A stretch of 64,000 nt of DNA from Gorsachius magnificus (GCA_034008185.1 CM067084.1:3057385-3121384), one strand, 5' to 3'. Positions 26,881 through 40,660 are shown, counted from the first letter of the stretch. Numbers and translations: made by a program. Notes: a model not told the origin generated them from the letters alone.

Positions 26881-27015
26881 CAGGGCTCCAGGATCTTTAC
26901 TTTCTTCGCTGTTGCATCCATAATAGTCAGGGGTTTTATCCAAATCTTGTATGTTCCCTTGCGTTCTCAAACCCTTATCTGAATGACAAGACTGGCAAAT
27001 CGGTGCATTGCCCAT
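26881..27015 (-). CDS. Candidate ANK2 alternative first coding exon with MGN start
   Basis: The reverse strand has an ATG (27013-27015; G at -3 and G at +4, a good start context) followed by 45 open codons: MGNAPICQSCHSDKG at the start, DKTPDYYGCNSEESKDPGAL at the end. The reading stops exactly at CTG|GTAAGTC, a full-consensus donor (26873-26880). Phase is 0, so it could splice in frame to the ankyrin exon at 12894-12995, the next recognised acceptor downstream. Gly2 with Asn3 and small residues after it resembles an N-myristoylation signal, and Cys7 and Cys10 resemble partner palmitoylation sites; that is inference. A GC-rich patch follows on the 5' side, fitting a local promoter. I do not recognise this peptide from a known ankyrin isoform. 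It could also be the first exon of an unrelated transcript. Confidence 0.55.
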
Positions 27016-27029
27016 ATCAGTTCTCCTGC

Positions 27030-27340
27030 TAACCCCTACAAGCGGGACTGCCCTTGCGCCGCAGAGGGTGCCCCAGGCTCCCCAAGGACAGCCGACGAGC
27101 CAGGAGGAGGATCCCACCTCTGTGCTGCTCCCCGGCCACCCGTACCAGGCTCCCTTCCCTGAGCCGTCCTCCGTGGCAGGGAGAACCCGAAACCCCAGCA
27201 ACTGCAGGCAGCAGTCGGTGACCATTTCCAATTCAGGCGCTGCCCGTCTATTTTTACACCTACCAGGCCAGCTATGCATGTCAATGGCGTTGGGGTGGGG
27301 GGGAACCGCTTCCCAGCACACAGCCGGCCTGCCGAGCACG
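27030..27340 (-). promoter_or_regulatory. GC-rich patch just upstream of the MGN candidate exon
   Basis: About 300 bp rich in G+C with scattered CpG lies directly 5' (on the reverse strand) of the ATG at 27015, in a long AT-rich intron. The position fits an internal alternative promoter. Open frames on both strands here are long for intron DNA, but that is expected in GC-rich sequence. No TATA box or repeat was recognised. Confidence 0.4.
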
Positions 27341-28040
27341 TAAAGTTAAAGTCCCACTGAGCGAAATGCCTCTCCATGCGAGGGTTATTGAATTACCCGG
27401 CTGCATGCCTTTCAATGTTTTGATTTTTTTTTTCCCCCCCTACCGCTCTCGGTCTCGCTGTGTTTACAGAAAGCACTAAATTTCAGAATGTTGCTAACGC
27501 CTTCTGAGTTTCTAACTTGAAAAGATAATTAATTCAAGTGGGATCTATCTGATATTTACAAAACAAGACAAAAATCTGTGAGTACAGATTTCACGACCAT
27601 TTCATTCCTGTGATTCACGTGGTATTTCAGGTTCATGTAGACAGTGACCGTGATGAGCTTGCTTTTGCATCGATATATCCCCCGGGTTTCATTTCAGAGG
27701 AGCTCACGTGTATCCAGAAAGGACAATCTCTGATGCCAGATAACTTCAGCGCTTGTCTCCATCATGTCTGATCTTGTTTTGGGTTTTTATTGTTGTTCTG
27801 GTTTAGAGTTGTTGGGCTTTTTTTTAGCTAGAATAGTAATTATTTAAAAAAAAAAAAAAATCCAAACCCAAAGCAAACATACAAAAACCACACCAAAATT
27901 GAGAAAAAGGACATTCCCTCTAGGTTTGGGTTAGTTATCACGATTGTAACCAGTAGGATAAAAATCATTGCGAGGATTGCGTTTTGGAATCCACCCATTA
28001 TCCCAGACGAGGCCCACTGCAGGAATAAATAAAGGAATAT

Positions 28041-28058
28041 ATAAATAAATAAATAAAT
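28041..28058. repeat. Short (AAAT)n microsatellite
   Basis: About four ATAA units in a row, with degenerate units just before it from 28025. Confidence 0.8.
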
Positions 28059-31000
28059 ATGAAACCGAAACCCCACAAAGTTAGCGGAGAAATAATTAGC
28101 AGTTCTCAAATGCTTCAGGAACAGCTGGAGATAACAGAGGTAACGGAGACAGACTGCCTGTCTGTAGGTAATGGAGTCCCATAGAATATAACGCAATGCA
28201 CATGCAACCCCATAAGTGGAGCGGGGCGTGTATTTGAAAAATTCAGCCCCAAATCCCTCGGAAACAGTGATCTTCAAAGAACTGTAACATCTAGCCAATG
28301 CTTCTCTCTTTGGGGTTGCAAACTGTGGCTAGCACTGCACCACACGTCAGTAGGCAGCGATCCACAGCACCCTATTGATCCCTGCCCCGTCACCCTTCAC
28401 AGCTGTGCCAGTTACAATCAGAGAGAGCAAGCTCTCCCCGCCCCCCTTTTAAGGATTATTGACCAGTAGAGGGGTCTCTTTTGTGTTAAATTACCATGAG
28501 GTAGATGTAAAACAAGCTCTATAATTTTTCCTTGACCGATGAATGCTCCAGGATGGGATCATTCAGCTCCTTTGAAAAGCTTCAGGCGCTACGATGTGTA
28601 ACGAGTACGACTACATGCTGGCCAGACGCACGCACAAAACAGTTAAATTCATTGTCGCTCTTGGTGATGTGATTCTATACTTGTACGGAACTGAACAAAA
28701 CCTGAACTACAAAATGTCCCTGACAACAACATTCTTGCCAGCAACTGGGAAACACAGGAGATGGAATGTTTGATCCGACATTCAGACAGGCCGAACTTCA
28801 ACTATAAAATGACTAATGGACAAGTAAAGCCTTTGGCTCACGTTAAAATTATACGTTGTCATAATAAAATATAATACGTGCGCACATTACTTCTTGGCTA
28901 TGGGCTGGTTCAGATGCGAGCTGACCGTCCTGAGAACGACCATAGTCCCGACCATCACAACTGCATTTGATGTTTAGTCCCTGCCACACTGAAAGCAGGT
29001 TCAGAAATCGCCCTGTGAGGCTGACACTGATTTTATTCAACTCTTCCAAGCATTACCCTACAAGGGTAAGGTGTATACACATGCCATAACTTCTTTGTGT
29101 AGTTATAAAAATAAAAGGACTCAAGAAGCAATCCCACCAAATGCTTGACTCAACCAAAGTTCATGTAACCAAGGGTAAACCAGGACTAAAAATCCTTGGA
29201 GAAAGCAATCTAATTAATGTGAAACGAACTGAGTAGAAGACGTAAAAGTGAAACAAGCTCAAGGGGAAAGGGTGGCAAAACCCGAGCAGCGTGCATTCCT
29301 CTGAAATAATGCTTGCAGAAAGCAACTCTGTGTAGCCATGTGATGGGGAGCAGTGGATAAGCTTTCTGCCAGAGCCTTTTAACAATATTACTGTTGTTTG
29401 TCAAAAAGGTTCCAAGTCATTAGGGCAAATTACTCAGAACGCAAACATGTTCGTGTTTTGCCAGACTTAGTTGGGACATCATATCCTAACAAAGTATACG
29501 TCTTCCGAAGTAGGATTCAAAGCCTTTGTGGAGGAACATGTTGCAGTATCTTTGCAACTGCCTGTGCTCTTTGCTGCTGTTGTTCTTCGGGCTGCAAATC
29601 TATCCCATCAGGCTGCAGGGAAGCAAGCAAAACACAAAGGCATGGTTTTCAAGCATGGAACTCATTCCAAAGCATCTTAGTCCTCCTCTCCCTACAGAAA
29701 AGTCAGAGCCTGCTCTGTGTCATGCTGCCAGAACGGCTCTGCAGCCCACGACCTTGTGTCTCTTCACAGGGGAGCAGAACTTTTTAAAGGTTAATTCACC
29801 GAATCCCCTTCTTTTCCCGCACTTTAATATAACCTTTACTCCTCAGCAGCACAACAGACCCTTTTGCAACACTAAATCCAAACCTTAATTACTCCCTTAA
29901 CTGGAAAACCTTCAGAAACCCTTTCAAGTGCCTGGTAAGAAAGAGAGCAGAATATCCCGTATATCTGTCAGAAACCCTTCCCTCGCCCCTGCCTTCCTAA
30001 GTCAAATCCTAGATATCCACACCTCCAACTTCCTTTGCTCTCGGCCAATAAACTTTTGAGTTGGAGTTTTTGCACACTGAATTCTGCCTGACAGCTGAGA
30101 TAAATAGGGAACAAATCAAAGAACTGTGGCACTCTCTGGGTCAGCCGAGGGACTGCCCTCGTTCATTTGTTCAAAACTGCCATACTCCGCTTCACCACAA
30201 TTCCAGAATGCCCCTCTTTCTCTCGGCATCGTTCTTACGCAACGTGGTGGCTCATTGTAACACTTTCATTAGCTATTGCTTGGGGGAGAATTCCGTCCCT
30301 ATGGGGAATTTTCTCCCTGCAACTTTTGCGCTTTCGTACTCCCAAAATAATGCAAAGTGGTCAGAATTCACCAAAAAATGTAGACCAGCAAGCTGAAAAT
30401 CCGTGGTTAAGACCATTACTGGTATAACGGGCTCTCTGTAAAAAACATAGAAGTGCACAAAGACTATTACCAGCTGCCTTCTCTATTTCAACTCATGCTG
30501 TAGGCTTTGGGGAACGTTCTGCTTGCACCACGTGAACTCCTTCTAAGCCTGCAGCAGTTACAACCGCCAGCTTTCACCGGTACATAGAACACCAGACTTT
30601 TGGGAACTCCACCTTGTGAGATCTTTTCCATTAAGTGCAGCAAAACATACCTTCAAATTTCATGCCATCAGCTGTTGAGTGCATTTGCAGGAGTCTTATT
30701 TTGCTACATTTTAGACTTTAAACAGCTTTACTAATCGTGACATGTAGGAAAGATAGAGCTGTAGATAAAATTAAATACAGTTGAGTAAAGACACTAATTT
30801 TTAAGCTTGACCAGAACACCCCCACTTTTTTTTTTTGGACCAAAATGAGGTCTAGCATGTTAAATAATGCCTGTACTGAACAGCATCCACCATTTATAAG
30901 TATTTTTCTCAGATATGTACCTGGCTTGGTTTAATTATTAGCATGAGACAACTTCTGACAAAACAACTACCACCTCCTTTGGCCAGCAAATGCCAGCACG

Positions 31001-31885
31001 TATTTGTGATTTGTGTTACGGTCTGGCTTATCTGCAGTTTGCCATACCTAAAAATATTGAACCTAGTCAAAGGATGAAATAGTTTCATGTAAAACACTTG
31101 GAAAATCCTGTAAATTAAAATTTGAAAACAAACCCCAGAGATGAACAGAGACAGTATTGCCTGAGACCATATAAAACACTGAGTGAAAAAATAAGAAGCT
31201 CTACCATCCAAAAGATGAATGTTAAAGACAAAATTATGTTGAAAGAAATGTTTTTGCACACGTAACATTGCACTTGTACTTACGCACACGTTACGCTTCG
31301 TCATGTCACCAAGAATAAAAATACACACGCAGCAATCAGAATATCACCAGCAAGAACTTACTCTCCTCATTACAGCATTTCTCCTGTCCCCAGTTTGTTT
31401 TCACTTTTCCAAAGATTCTTGTAGTAAATGGAGTCATCGCTAAATACGTTGACTTTCCTCCTACCAGCCATCAAGAAAAACAGTGCAATACAGCCCCACT
31501 GATTTGCTGCTACTTGCAAAATCTCAACTAAGACCTCACAGACTAATAAGTGAGAAGCAGTGAAATCAAAGCTGTAATCTAAACGCCAGATGGAGATTTT
31601 ATGAATTTTATGGGATACCGTTCATCAGCCCAGGAGCGGCAAAGCTCGTGTCATGGAACAGGAGGAGGGACAGTCACACACACCCAGGTGTGCAGCAACA
31701 GCAGCAAAACTGCTCGGCTGCTCTGAGAAATGCTTCTTTATCCTTTTTTTGCCATTACTGTTAAAGCTTAGTTTGGCAGTAGAGGTTTCAATTATGCCCT
31801 CGTGTAGCACAGTAGCTAAAATAACAATTCGGGAGGTACTGTAAAAACATTTGGTGCTGCAAAATAAAAGACGAAAGGGAAAAAT

Positions 31886-31920
31886 GGGGAGGGGGGGGGG
31901 GGGGAAAGAGAGAGAGAGAG
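31886..31920. repeat. G14 run followed by (GA)n
   Basis: GGGGA, then fourteen G (31891-31904), AAA and a (GA)6-7 tract. The gene is transcribed from this strand as template, so the RNA is (TC)n followed by C14. The plus strand could form a G-quadruplex or triplex. Confidence 0.92.
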
Positions 31921-32046
31921 TTCCAAGCATCGAGACCAATCACAACCTATACATTGTTAGCGGCATAAATCCCCCAATTTATTTATGTGAAATCTTTCCC
32001 CAAAGAGGTATTTCCTAATACCTTGTGACGGTTAAACACAGTAATT

Positions 32047-32072
32047 AAAAAAAAAAAAAAAAAAAAAAAAAA
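32047..32072. repeat. Poly-A run (26)
   Basis: The longest A run in the window; it continues into GATAAATAAAAG. No retrocopy was recognised upstream. Confidence 0.9.
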
Positions 32073-33165
32073 GATAAATAAAAGAAACTGTACCAGGACC
32101 CATATATTTCTCGGTTTTCTCAACCTTGAAATGTTTCCTAAATGCAAGTCTTTCACTCTTTGGGATTTTTCTATGGGAAGGTCAAGTGCAACATCGCTCA
32201 CTAATGTCTGGCAATTATTTTGGGTCTGATCTTGAGCTCATGCAGATTCTAAATTCTGATGATTTACGCCTTTATATAATTTACTCCCCCTTTATGTTTT
32301 ACAATAACGACACTGATGCGATCGTTATTTCCCAGAAATTCAGCCTTTTCTTTCTTCTGGTATCTACTGCACGTTGGTCACAGAGGCCACAACAAATCAT
32401 CCCTGAAGCCCAAGCAGCCTTAAGAAACAGACAGTTGTCTACTACAGAGGACCTAGCAGCAAATCCTTTTCAGCTTAAATAATTGCCGTCCAAATCAATT
32501 GCAAAAATCTATTCTGAGCCATTTTGAAGAGGACGAGTCATTTTGCTATGCTTTAGATGGTGAATCATTCCACACATTAAGCATAATGATCCTCTCCGGA
32601 CAGTGACCAAGAGCTCTTCATCCAAAGCAGCACCATCTATCTTTGTATCCCTAGGAGAACGAGCAAACAAACAGATAACCTGGTTTTTCCTCACCACAGC
32701 TAAAGATCCTGCGGTACTGAAGGGGCACAGGCGTGACAGAATTGGGATAAGACTGTCCCATGTACCAGGAAGTTTAAAAGAATATAAAATTTTTTTTAAA
32801 AGCTATACAGTCTCTGTGATTCTGAAATATTTAGGGCTCCCTGGTGAATTCCTTCAAACCTTCCTCCAAACACAAGCCACTTGAGCCTCCAGAATTCCAC
32901 GGATAAAAGACACGGAACAAAAAATAATTCAGAAACAAAAGAAAAATCAAAGTGTGGACAACTGCCATTCAAACATACAGCATACTGCCCGATAGACCCT
33001 TCATATACTGGTTAGAGTGGAAGCAAGTACAAAAGGTAACCTTTTTATTCCAGTATACATTTAAATATGTAACCTACAGAAATATAATATTAACTAAACC
33101 ATTAGTATTTTGGGTTCCTGTAATTCAAAACATACTGGTTTATTTTATATTTCTTTTCATTCACA

Positions 33166-33184
33166 GGGGGGTGGGGGGTGGGGG
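33166..33184. repeat. Interrupted G tract
   Basis: Three G runs (6, 6 and 5) separated by single T; a G-quadruplex-type motif on the plus strand. Confidence 0.9.
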
Positions 33185-33367
33185 AAATGTCTCATGTGAA
33201 TTCTAAGGTAATTAGAAAAAAAAGGTTCATGTCCATTTCTACAGATTATCAAATGATCAATATGGAAGTTGCTAACAAAGTTGCTTCTGTATTAGCATGC
33301 AACAATCTATTTTCCTCTTTGAAAAACACAGAGCATGTTGTGCAGAGAGGGGGTGTTTATTGGGCAT

Positions 33368-33397
33368 CACCCTGGGATTCTCCACCCTGGGATTCTG
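33368..33397. repeat. Two tandem 15-bp units
   Basis: CACCCTGGGATTCTC is followed directly by CACCCTGGGATTCTG. A small local duplication with no evident role. Confidence 0.85.
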
Positions 33398-35871
33398 CCA
33401 GACTCAGCACCTCAGCTCACTCTCGGCTCGTTTTGGCTTGGTCTGTCAAATATATTAAAAAAAACCAAACTATGGTACATACTTATTTTGCAGAGTTACG
33501 GTAACGCTTTGTCATTACCTGTAAAATTATGGGAGCTTTTGGACGAAGAGGTGTGACACAGGAAAGTAAAAAGCAACCCAAATTTTCATGATCTATTTAA
33601 CAGAGAAGCCCCCGGAGGCACAGCAGTTTACCTATCACATACATGTTTTTCTCATAAAAATGACAGTCGGTATTTCTTTTCTTTCTCAGCCCTGCTTCAA
33701 TCTTCCACTTTCCAAAGAGAAATACTCATCGGAAACAGAACATACGCGTTGACATCAAACACTGAATAAAACACAGGAACTATTACAAGAATTGTTGACT
33801 AATTACAAAACTAGCAAAATTCGTGACTGGCTTTAAAAGTCTGGGTCGAACCAGGGGAAGGAGAAGTATTCAATAGCATTTTATCAGTTGGTCTTAACCT
33901 ATTTAATTTGCTGACTTTCTCAAGCCAGGGCACGAAAATCTGCCAGACCGTATGGGCAGTTCTTTGGCTGGAATGACCATGACTGATGCAATTAATACCT
34001 AACTGATTTCAACTCAAATGCAGAACCGTGTTGTTCTTGTGGACTTGTACCTTTGCAGATTGAAGGAGGTATGTTTAATGCGTAGCAATGTTTGCATTTG
34101 CTGACAGAGACGGAAAAGCAGTTGTGTTATAAAATTACAGCTGTTCACTAAATTTAAAAAAATGCACGCATACGCAGGGAAGGATGGAAAGCCACAGCCT
34201 CAAATGCATTCGGAGTATGCTTGGCCACCACAGAGAAGCCTTTAGGTCAATTTAGCCTTGTGAGCCCAACCGCACTTTGATTAACACCCGGGGATCTTAT
34301 CAGAAGCAGTAATTTAAGAGCAGCGATGCAGCAAAGCTTTCGCAGCACCAAAACATGAACCTCAGGGTAAGGGGTTAAGAATGCCATTCAGATCCACCCA
34401 TGCCAACGTAACTATCGAGTATATTATCACTTCTTGTGCCCAAACCAGCTTTTTTCTTTTCAACAAAAGTAAACGTTTCTTGAGAACTTCATGGGTTTAT
34501 TACTCCCCGTGGCAGTAAGCTCTAATTGGTACCTATTTATCTTAGGCAGGTCAGTTTAAATCTAAATCAAATATCTGGCCCTTGATTAGCTCTAATTTTT
34601 GTTTTTTAACTCAGACAGGATACTAATTCTGCCTTAAGGCATCTTGTAGGATTTTGGGAAGCGATCTCCTTCAGAATTTGCAATATCCAAGTAAGGCCTC
34701 AATCCTCTAAGATAATCATCCTGTCTTCTCTTTTGAATACATCAGCAGATCACTGCCGGCGCTCTGAAAATCCCCGTCTCTTAAGTCCTCGTTACTGAAA
34801 CAGAGAATGAGGAGAACAAGTCCCAGTACAGACCGCTGCGCCACTCCATTGCCTCCCCTTGAAAGCACCGCATGGTTACAGCCCACAGCCCATGGCGTCG
34901 GGAGAAACGTCCCGCTGACCCTTTTCCTACGGGTTTCTGAAGTTCTCTCTTCTGTTTGATTTCTTACAAATTTTACACAACTTTCAAAGACAAAACTTCC
35001 ATGTTTTCAAGTAAAAGCAGTTTGTTGGGGGAATATATATTTCATATGTAACATATAAAAGCTAGTATGTCTCATACGTATATAGCTATGAGTGCAATAT
35101 ACATAGTAGAGTTTGCCACATGATGCATCTTTCACTTTACGGTAGTTTAAAAGAATCAATTAATGAGGAATGAAAAGGTAACAACGTTAAAAAGGTAATT
35201 CTTCCTTTCCAAAAAATCTTGCCATGCAGTGACATTCACTAAACTGGACTTTATCCAGGCTAACGCCCAACATTTATTGAAGTCTCAACATTTTTCTGTC
35301 TAAACATCAATTGTCCCTCTATTTTTTGTTTATGCAGCAGTGGCATCCGCAGTGCTGGTAACGGGAAGCGAGAGGTTAATCAATCATAATAACATGCAGC
35401 AAACCAGCAACAGGGACAGAGACAAGGGTAACTGCTCTGCTCTGAGATTTAGTATTCTGTTAATGAGCTAATTAACATGCAAGGAAGAGGAAGAGTGAAA
35501 ATACTTCAAGAAACGCTGCATGTGTGTTAAATAGCACAGCATCTTATGTCCGGAACACAAAGAAGTGCAGGTTTGGACAGATTTCCTCATCATCACTTTA
35601 TATGGAAAACAACAGCGCTTTTTTAAAATAATTTTTTTTTCCCCCCTTAAAAAATTACCTTATCACAAGCTTTGGGTATTTCTGCACTGAAACTTCAATG
35701 AGAAAAACAGTCTCTAACCAACCTACCTGCCCTGGAGCTCTGTCCTGGGCAGGAGGATGAAACCTGCTTAGACCCTAACATATGCAAAATGTCATAGCTG
35801 GTAACTGGAAGTTCTACGGTCTTACCAGACCTTCTGTGGAACTAGGGAAATCAGTTTATTTGTAAAATGCT

Positions 35872-35889
35872 GGGGGGGGGGGGGGGGGG
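35872..35889. repeat. G18 homopolymer
   Basis: Eighteen G in a row on the plus strand, so C18 in ANK2 pre-mRNA. Length is probably variable. Confidence 0.92.
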
Positions 35890-38800
35890 AAGCTAAATTT
35901 ATTTTAGTATTAAATACATTTTGTAATTATGCCTGTGTAAAACTATTCTTTGTAAATATTGCTGGAAAATGCTGGGTAGAGAAGTATCGTCTTGTCTCAA
36001 AGGCAGCTGCTGTCTGGGCATACATTCTGGTAACAGAAAGGAGGAGACTGAGGCCTTCAAAACCTAAGAAATGCTCCAAGAAATTGAAAACAGGATACAG
36101 AAACACAGATTTCAGTGTCACCTGCCAGCTTAAGTATCAAAAAGAGCATCAGATGTAATGCATATGCAATATTTTTTTCCATTTCTGTATTTGTCAATTA
36201 AAGAAAAAAAAAAAAAAACCAAAGATATTCTTAGGGAATCCTCAAGGAATGATACATTTTTGGTTAGCATTGTACCCCAGATTCTAGCTTTTTCTCTCCC
36301 ATAATAATTAATAGTTGCTGATGTACGTAATTACGTGGGTTCTTAAGTACATACCAGTAGTTTATTTATGCAGTTTGTTTTTATTTTGCATCCTGTGCTT
36401 GTCCATTAAATACATCTGGTATAACAAGTACATTAATCTGCATAAGAAAATACTCTTATCTTGAATATTAAGCTATTGGTTTTAGTAAATTCCTTTTTAT
36501 GGTTAAACTAGAATCAAAAAGGTGTATCTAATGCCACTGAAAGAAAACTATACCTAATCCCCCCCCAATCCACACACTAACATGAGGCAGTGCACGCTGA
36601 TAGACGGACATACAGACACACATGTTGAATGTATCCATACTGGTGTTGAAAACAACCTGGCTGTGCAAAATGGACCTCTAGTTGAACTACAACCATAAAA
36701 CAGGGTAATTTTTCTATTCTGTAATATTATAGCTTGTCTTATATGTGGTCAACTAACCACACCATTAGCTTACTTGAAGAAACAAAACAGAACCCAGAAT
36801 TACTGACTCCACCCAGAAAAAACCCCAACCAACCTCCAGACAATTAATTGAAACACCAAAGGACGTACTGAAAAACATATCATCTCTAACCAAGTCTTCA
36901 TCAAAGAAACTCTGTGGTAATTCTGAACTACGTATACATTAAAAATTGTGAGCGCGAGACTGATTATGAACAACGGACAAAAGATGAAGGCAAATTGTTG
37001 TGTACTGTAGTCTCTCAGGACTATTAAAAACCATAGTGTCTATAAATTAGAGAGAGGCAAAGAAGGCACATTGACAAAGCTGGGAAGTTTATTTCCAGCG
37101 AAGTCCTAAATATGCTATAAAACTTGCTTCAGTTGCCATTCATAATTCATATGCACAACATTAAAATGGCGCGCGCACTGCAACTATAAAACATGAGGCA
37201 AAATATCCAAGGTTTTAAGAATGACGTTGCATGCCTATGAGAAACAAACACATAAGAAAGAGACAAATAAATATTAGTTTTGTAGGTAAGCATGGACTCA
37301 GGACAACACCCTTCACCAAAAAAAACCCCAAACCAACCAAAACCCAACCCTGCTAAAAGCCAACACAAAATTCTGAACTAATAAAGAGGAGGAACTTAGC
37401 AGGTACTCTGCAGTTCAGTAGCAGCACCTCGTAGATGGGATTCACACAAAAGGCACTCTCATGGAGCAAAGAAAATCTCAAATGTCAATACTATATTTAA
37501 TATGATGAAGATTCAGTAAGCCGACCCCTGTTTAACAGTGGTGGCAGCCTCTATAGGACACTATAAACTGGATATATTTTATGCTGATCCTATTTAAGGT
37601 ACTTTCAAAATTCTTCTCCTTCTCTAGGGATCATCTTGCTACAAAAAGTAATAGGTTTTTATGTACAGGTTTGTAAGTTCTGTTGGAAACACAAATTACC
37701 CCCCTTCTCTGTCTAATATCTCTAGATACCCTAACAGCTGATGAAAAATACTCACCTGGCTTGCGTAGAAGCCATAAGCCCTGTAGGGGAACATGCAGCC
37801 CCATCTTCCCAAAAAGATCCACACAAGAACTGGATTCTCTCAAAACCCAGTAGTGCAATTTTAGGAAAAGCATAATTACGCCGGAGCATGCGCTGTGCTC
37901 CCAGTCTCCTTGGGTGAACTGTTTACCTCTTTTTTTTTTTTTTTTCCTTTTAGCTTGACTAATCACAGCCCTGTTCCTTTTCCCAAACCCATGTCACCTG
38001 CACACTCTCCCTCCAAGTCTAAGTCTTTCTATGTTTAAGAGCAGCTGGACCAGTAGGCTCCTTGCCCTCCAGGTAAGGAAACCACCTTCCAAAGACCCAA
38101 AGGGCCCAAGAAAGTGAAAGGCCTTGACACGCGCTGGCCAGCGTATAGCCAATGCTTTCTAGTCCGTGTTTTGCATGCAAGGGGAAAAATTTTGGTTTGT
38201 TTTTTTTTTTCTCACACTAGGCTATTTGGGATTTGGGTTGCACATACAGAACACAAGGACTTCCAGGACTGCAAGTACTGTCAGCGAAATTATGTAGCAT
38301 CAAGTATTTTGATTTCTTCCTCCTCTTCTCCCCGTAATGCTTATTCAATGTGGAGCTTTTGACTTTTTCTTTAGAATAATAATAAAAAATGCATCTGGAA
38401 AGGTATTAATATTTTTTGGATCTCGGAATTGTATTTGGTTTTGTTAAATTCAGGTAATTACCTAGCCAAAATCTTAGAGTCGCCTGTACAAACACATTGA
38501 TAGATACGCAATGTTGATATCAAAGACTGTACACAAAACCATGGCCATAACAAAGTAAAACAAAAGTGCCAACCATAAAGGAATAAATACCTGTCCTGTT
38601 GTAGTAGAAAGGATATGTCCTAAACTATTAAACTATTTCTATACAAAAAGCTGACATTTTAAGCCTGTACATAAACATTTTGCATAGATTCAACGGGGTC
38701 TGGGCTGTCCCCATTAAGAGGAAGTCACTCACTTTTTTTAAACCAGCGCGTAATAGCTGAATATATTTTCAAGATTTGCCAGAGGTCACCTCATCAGACT

Positions 38801-40584
38801 TAATTAACTGGAACAGTACGTTCTTCACAGCCTACGTTTAGGGGTTTGTTTTTGTTCATTTTTCCATTGGTAATTCCTCACAAGAATTGCCGATTGCTAT
38901 TCCTGTTCGGCTTGATTCAACCTTAAACATGAGTAAACATTAGGATTTACAGTATTTGTCAGAGAGGGGAGTAACTGAACCAAAGTCCACTTCTGATCTC
39001 GGGTAGACATAAAGTGCATGACTTGGACTGGGGTTCCTTCAAAACTGAACTTGACTTTGTTAAGTCAACATTTTTGTCTTCCAGATTTCTTGGCATTACA
39101 TTTGGTCAAACTGAGGTTGCAGATCTTAAAATAAATATAAAAAAACCTGTGCTACCTTCACAGTGCAGTCCTTGAGGGGTCACGGCTGGGTTATAGTTTC
39201 ATCAAATAGGACAGAACCAAAATTAGATGCTAGTAAACTCTATTAATGTAAATTAAAAGGAACCACAACAACAAAAAAAAAATCAAACATACAAAAAACC
39301 ACCAGCAAGAAACAGAAAAATTTACAAAATGACCTTTCACAAAGCCTGGGCTTTTCTTTCAAACTCAGAATCTCTTATGGCAAGGAAAGTGCTAGTAGCA
39401 TTTTAAATTCTAGGTTATAATACATTATAACTGTAATATTTGATCATCACCAAATAACTTCTGTTACCGAATTATCCTATACATCCTACAGTGTCCCCAG
39501 GAATTGGGGAAACCCTTAGCAATGACCGCTCCTCCACTTGCCCCTAACAAAGTCCCGTGACTCCAACGTGCAAGTGGATGGAGTTGGGGTAGGCAGCATC
39601 GCTTGAATCAAGTAGCTCGGAGTTACGTCCCTCACGACATCCAGCACTCTTCCAGTCTGGAGCATCTTTTCACGTCTGTACTACTTCTCTCCAGCCCCGT
39701 TCTATTGCTATTTCAGCTCATTTATCTGGACTTCATGGCTGAGCACCAAAATTTGGCCCAGAGGCAATTATAAGACGGAAAACAGGTCACAAGCCTCCAG
39801 AAAACACTTTTCCCTCTATCGCCTTCTCTTAACACTGCATTTCCAGCTTTTCTCTCTAACAGCATCTTTATAACACCAAATGGGACGGAGACACATAAAA
39901 TTTCAATTATGTGCAATGGAAAATGAGTATGTTTCCAATTAGGCAAGTCATGGTCAAAAGTCAAATAGGCAGGGTCAGAAATAGATTCCAGTTCATCCAG
40001 ACCTGACTCCTGTTACCCCTCCCATCAGAGTAGCACTTCTTCAGAGAAGCAGCCTGAGCGGGGAAGGCATATGGACTTGATTATATTAGTGTCTGTACTA
40101 TATTAGCTGAAATAATATGTTGGTATTGTGCTTTATAATGTTCCCTGCTACCTGAGAGTATAATAAATTTAAAAAAAAAAAAAGAAAGAGAGAAGAGGAA
40201 CCAAGATTCCCATCTCGCTTGAAGCAACTCCCTATTTTGTGGGATACTGCACTGAACCCGTTCTTTCCTATGCGACTGGTACCTTCAGGAACTCAATCCA
40301 GATAAGCTTTCAGTACAAAAGCAAAATATGTTCTATATCTGAGATATAAGTGACTATAAATCAGTAGTACAATGATTCACATCAACACTGATCTAGTGAA
40401 ACAGTAGATGCAAAGATTTCTCTGAATTTTGACAAGTCCCATTTGCCAGATTTCTAGTGAAGCAGCTATTTTTCTAAGCAAAATGTCTCCTAGAAGTTCA
40501 TAACAATACTTATCAACATTCTAACCTAATCAGAATACTTGCCTTAGTATTATTAATTGTATTGCTAAGTAGGATGAGTACAAT

Positions 40585-40660
40585 TATTTCCAATTTACTC
40601 ACATGGAAGGCAAACTTCAGCCAGGCTCAGACCTCAGCCTGAGGTCACGAATTTGTATTT
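40585..40660 (+). repeat. Possible MIR/L2-like relic
   Basis: ATTATTTCCAATTTACTCAC, ATGGAAGGCAAACTTCAG and, later, CCTGAGGTCACGA are reminiscent of the MIR/L2 tail and its CAAGGTCACACAGC part. The match is weak. Confidence 0.25.

Noticed and set aside
26866..27339. The 157-codon reverse frame as one single protein
   Set aside because: Only the part from the ATG at 27015 to the donor at 26881 looks exon-like; the upstream part is GC-biased and has no ATG-led support.
37926..37966. Lys/Arg-rich reading (AKRKKKKKR) followed by GTAAAC on the reverse strand
   Set aside because: It is only a poly-A run read as lysine, starts at GTG, and has a weak donor.
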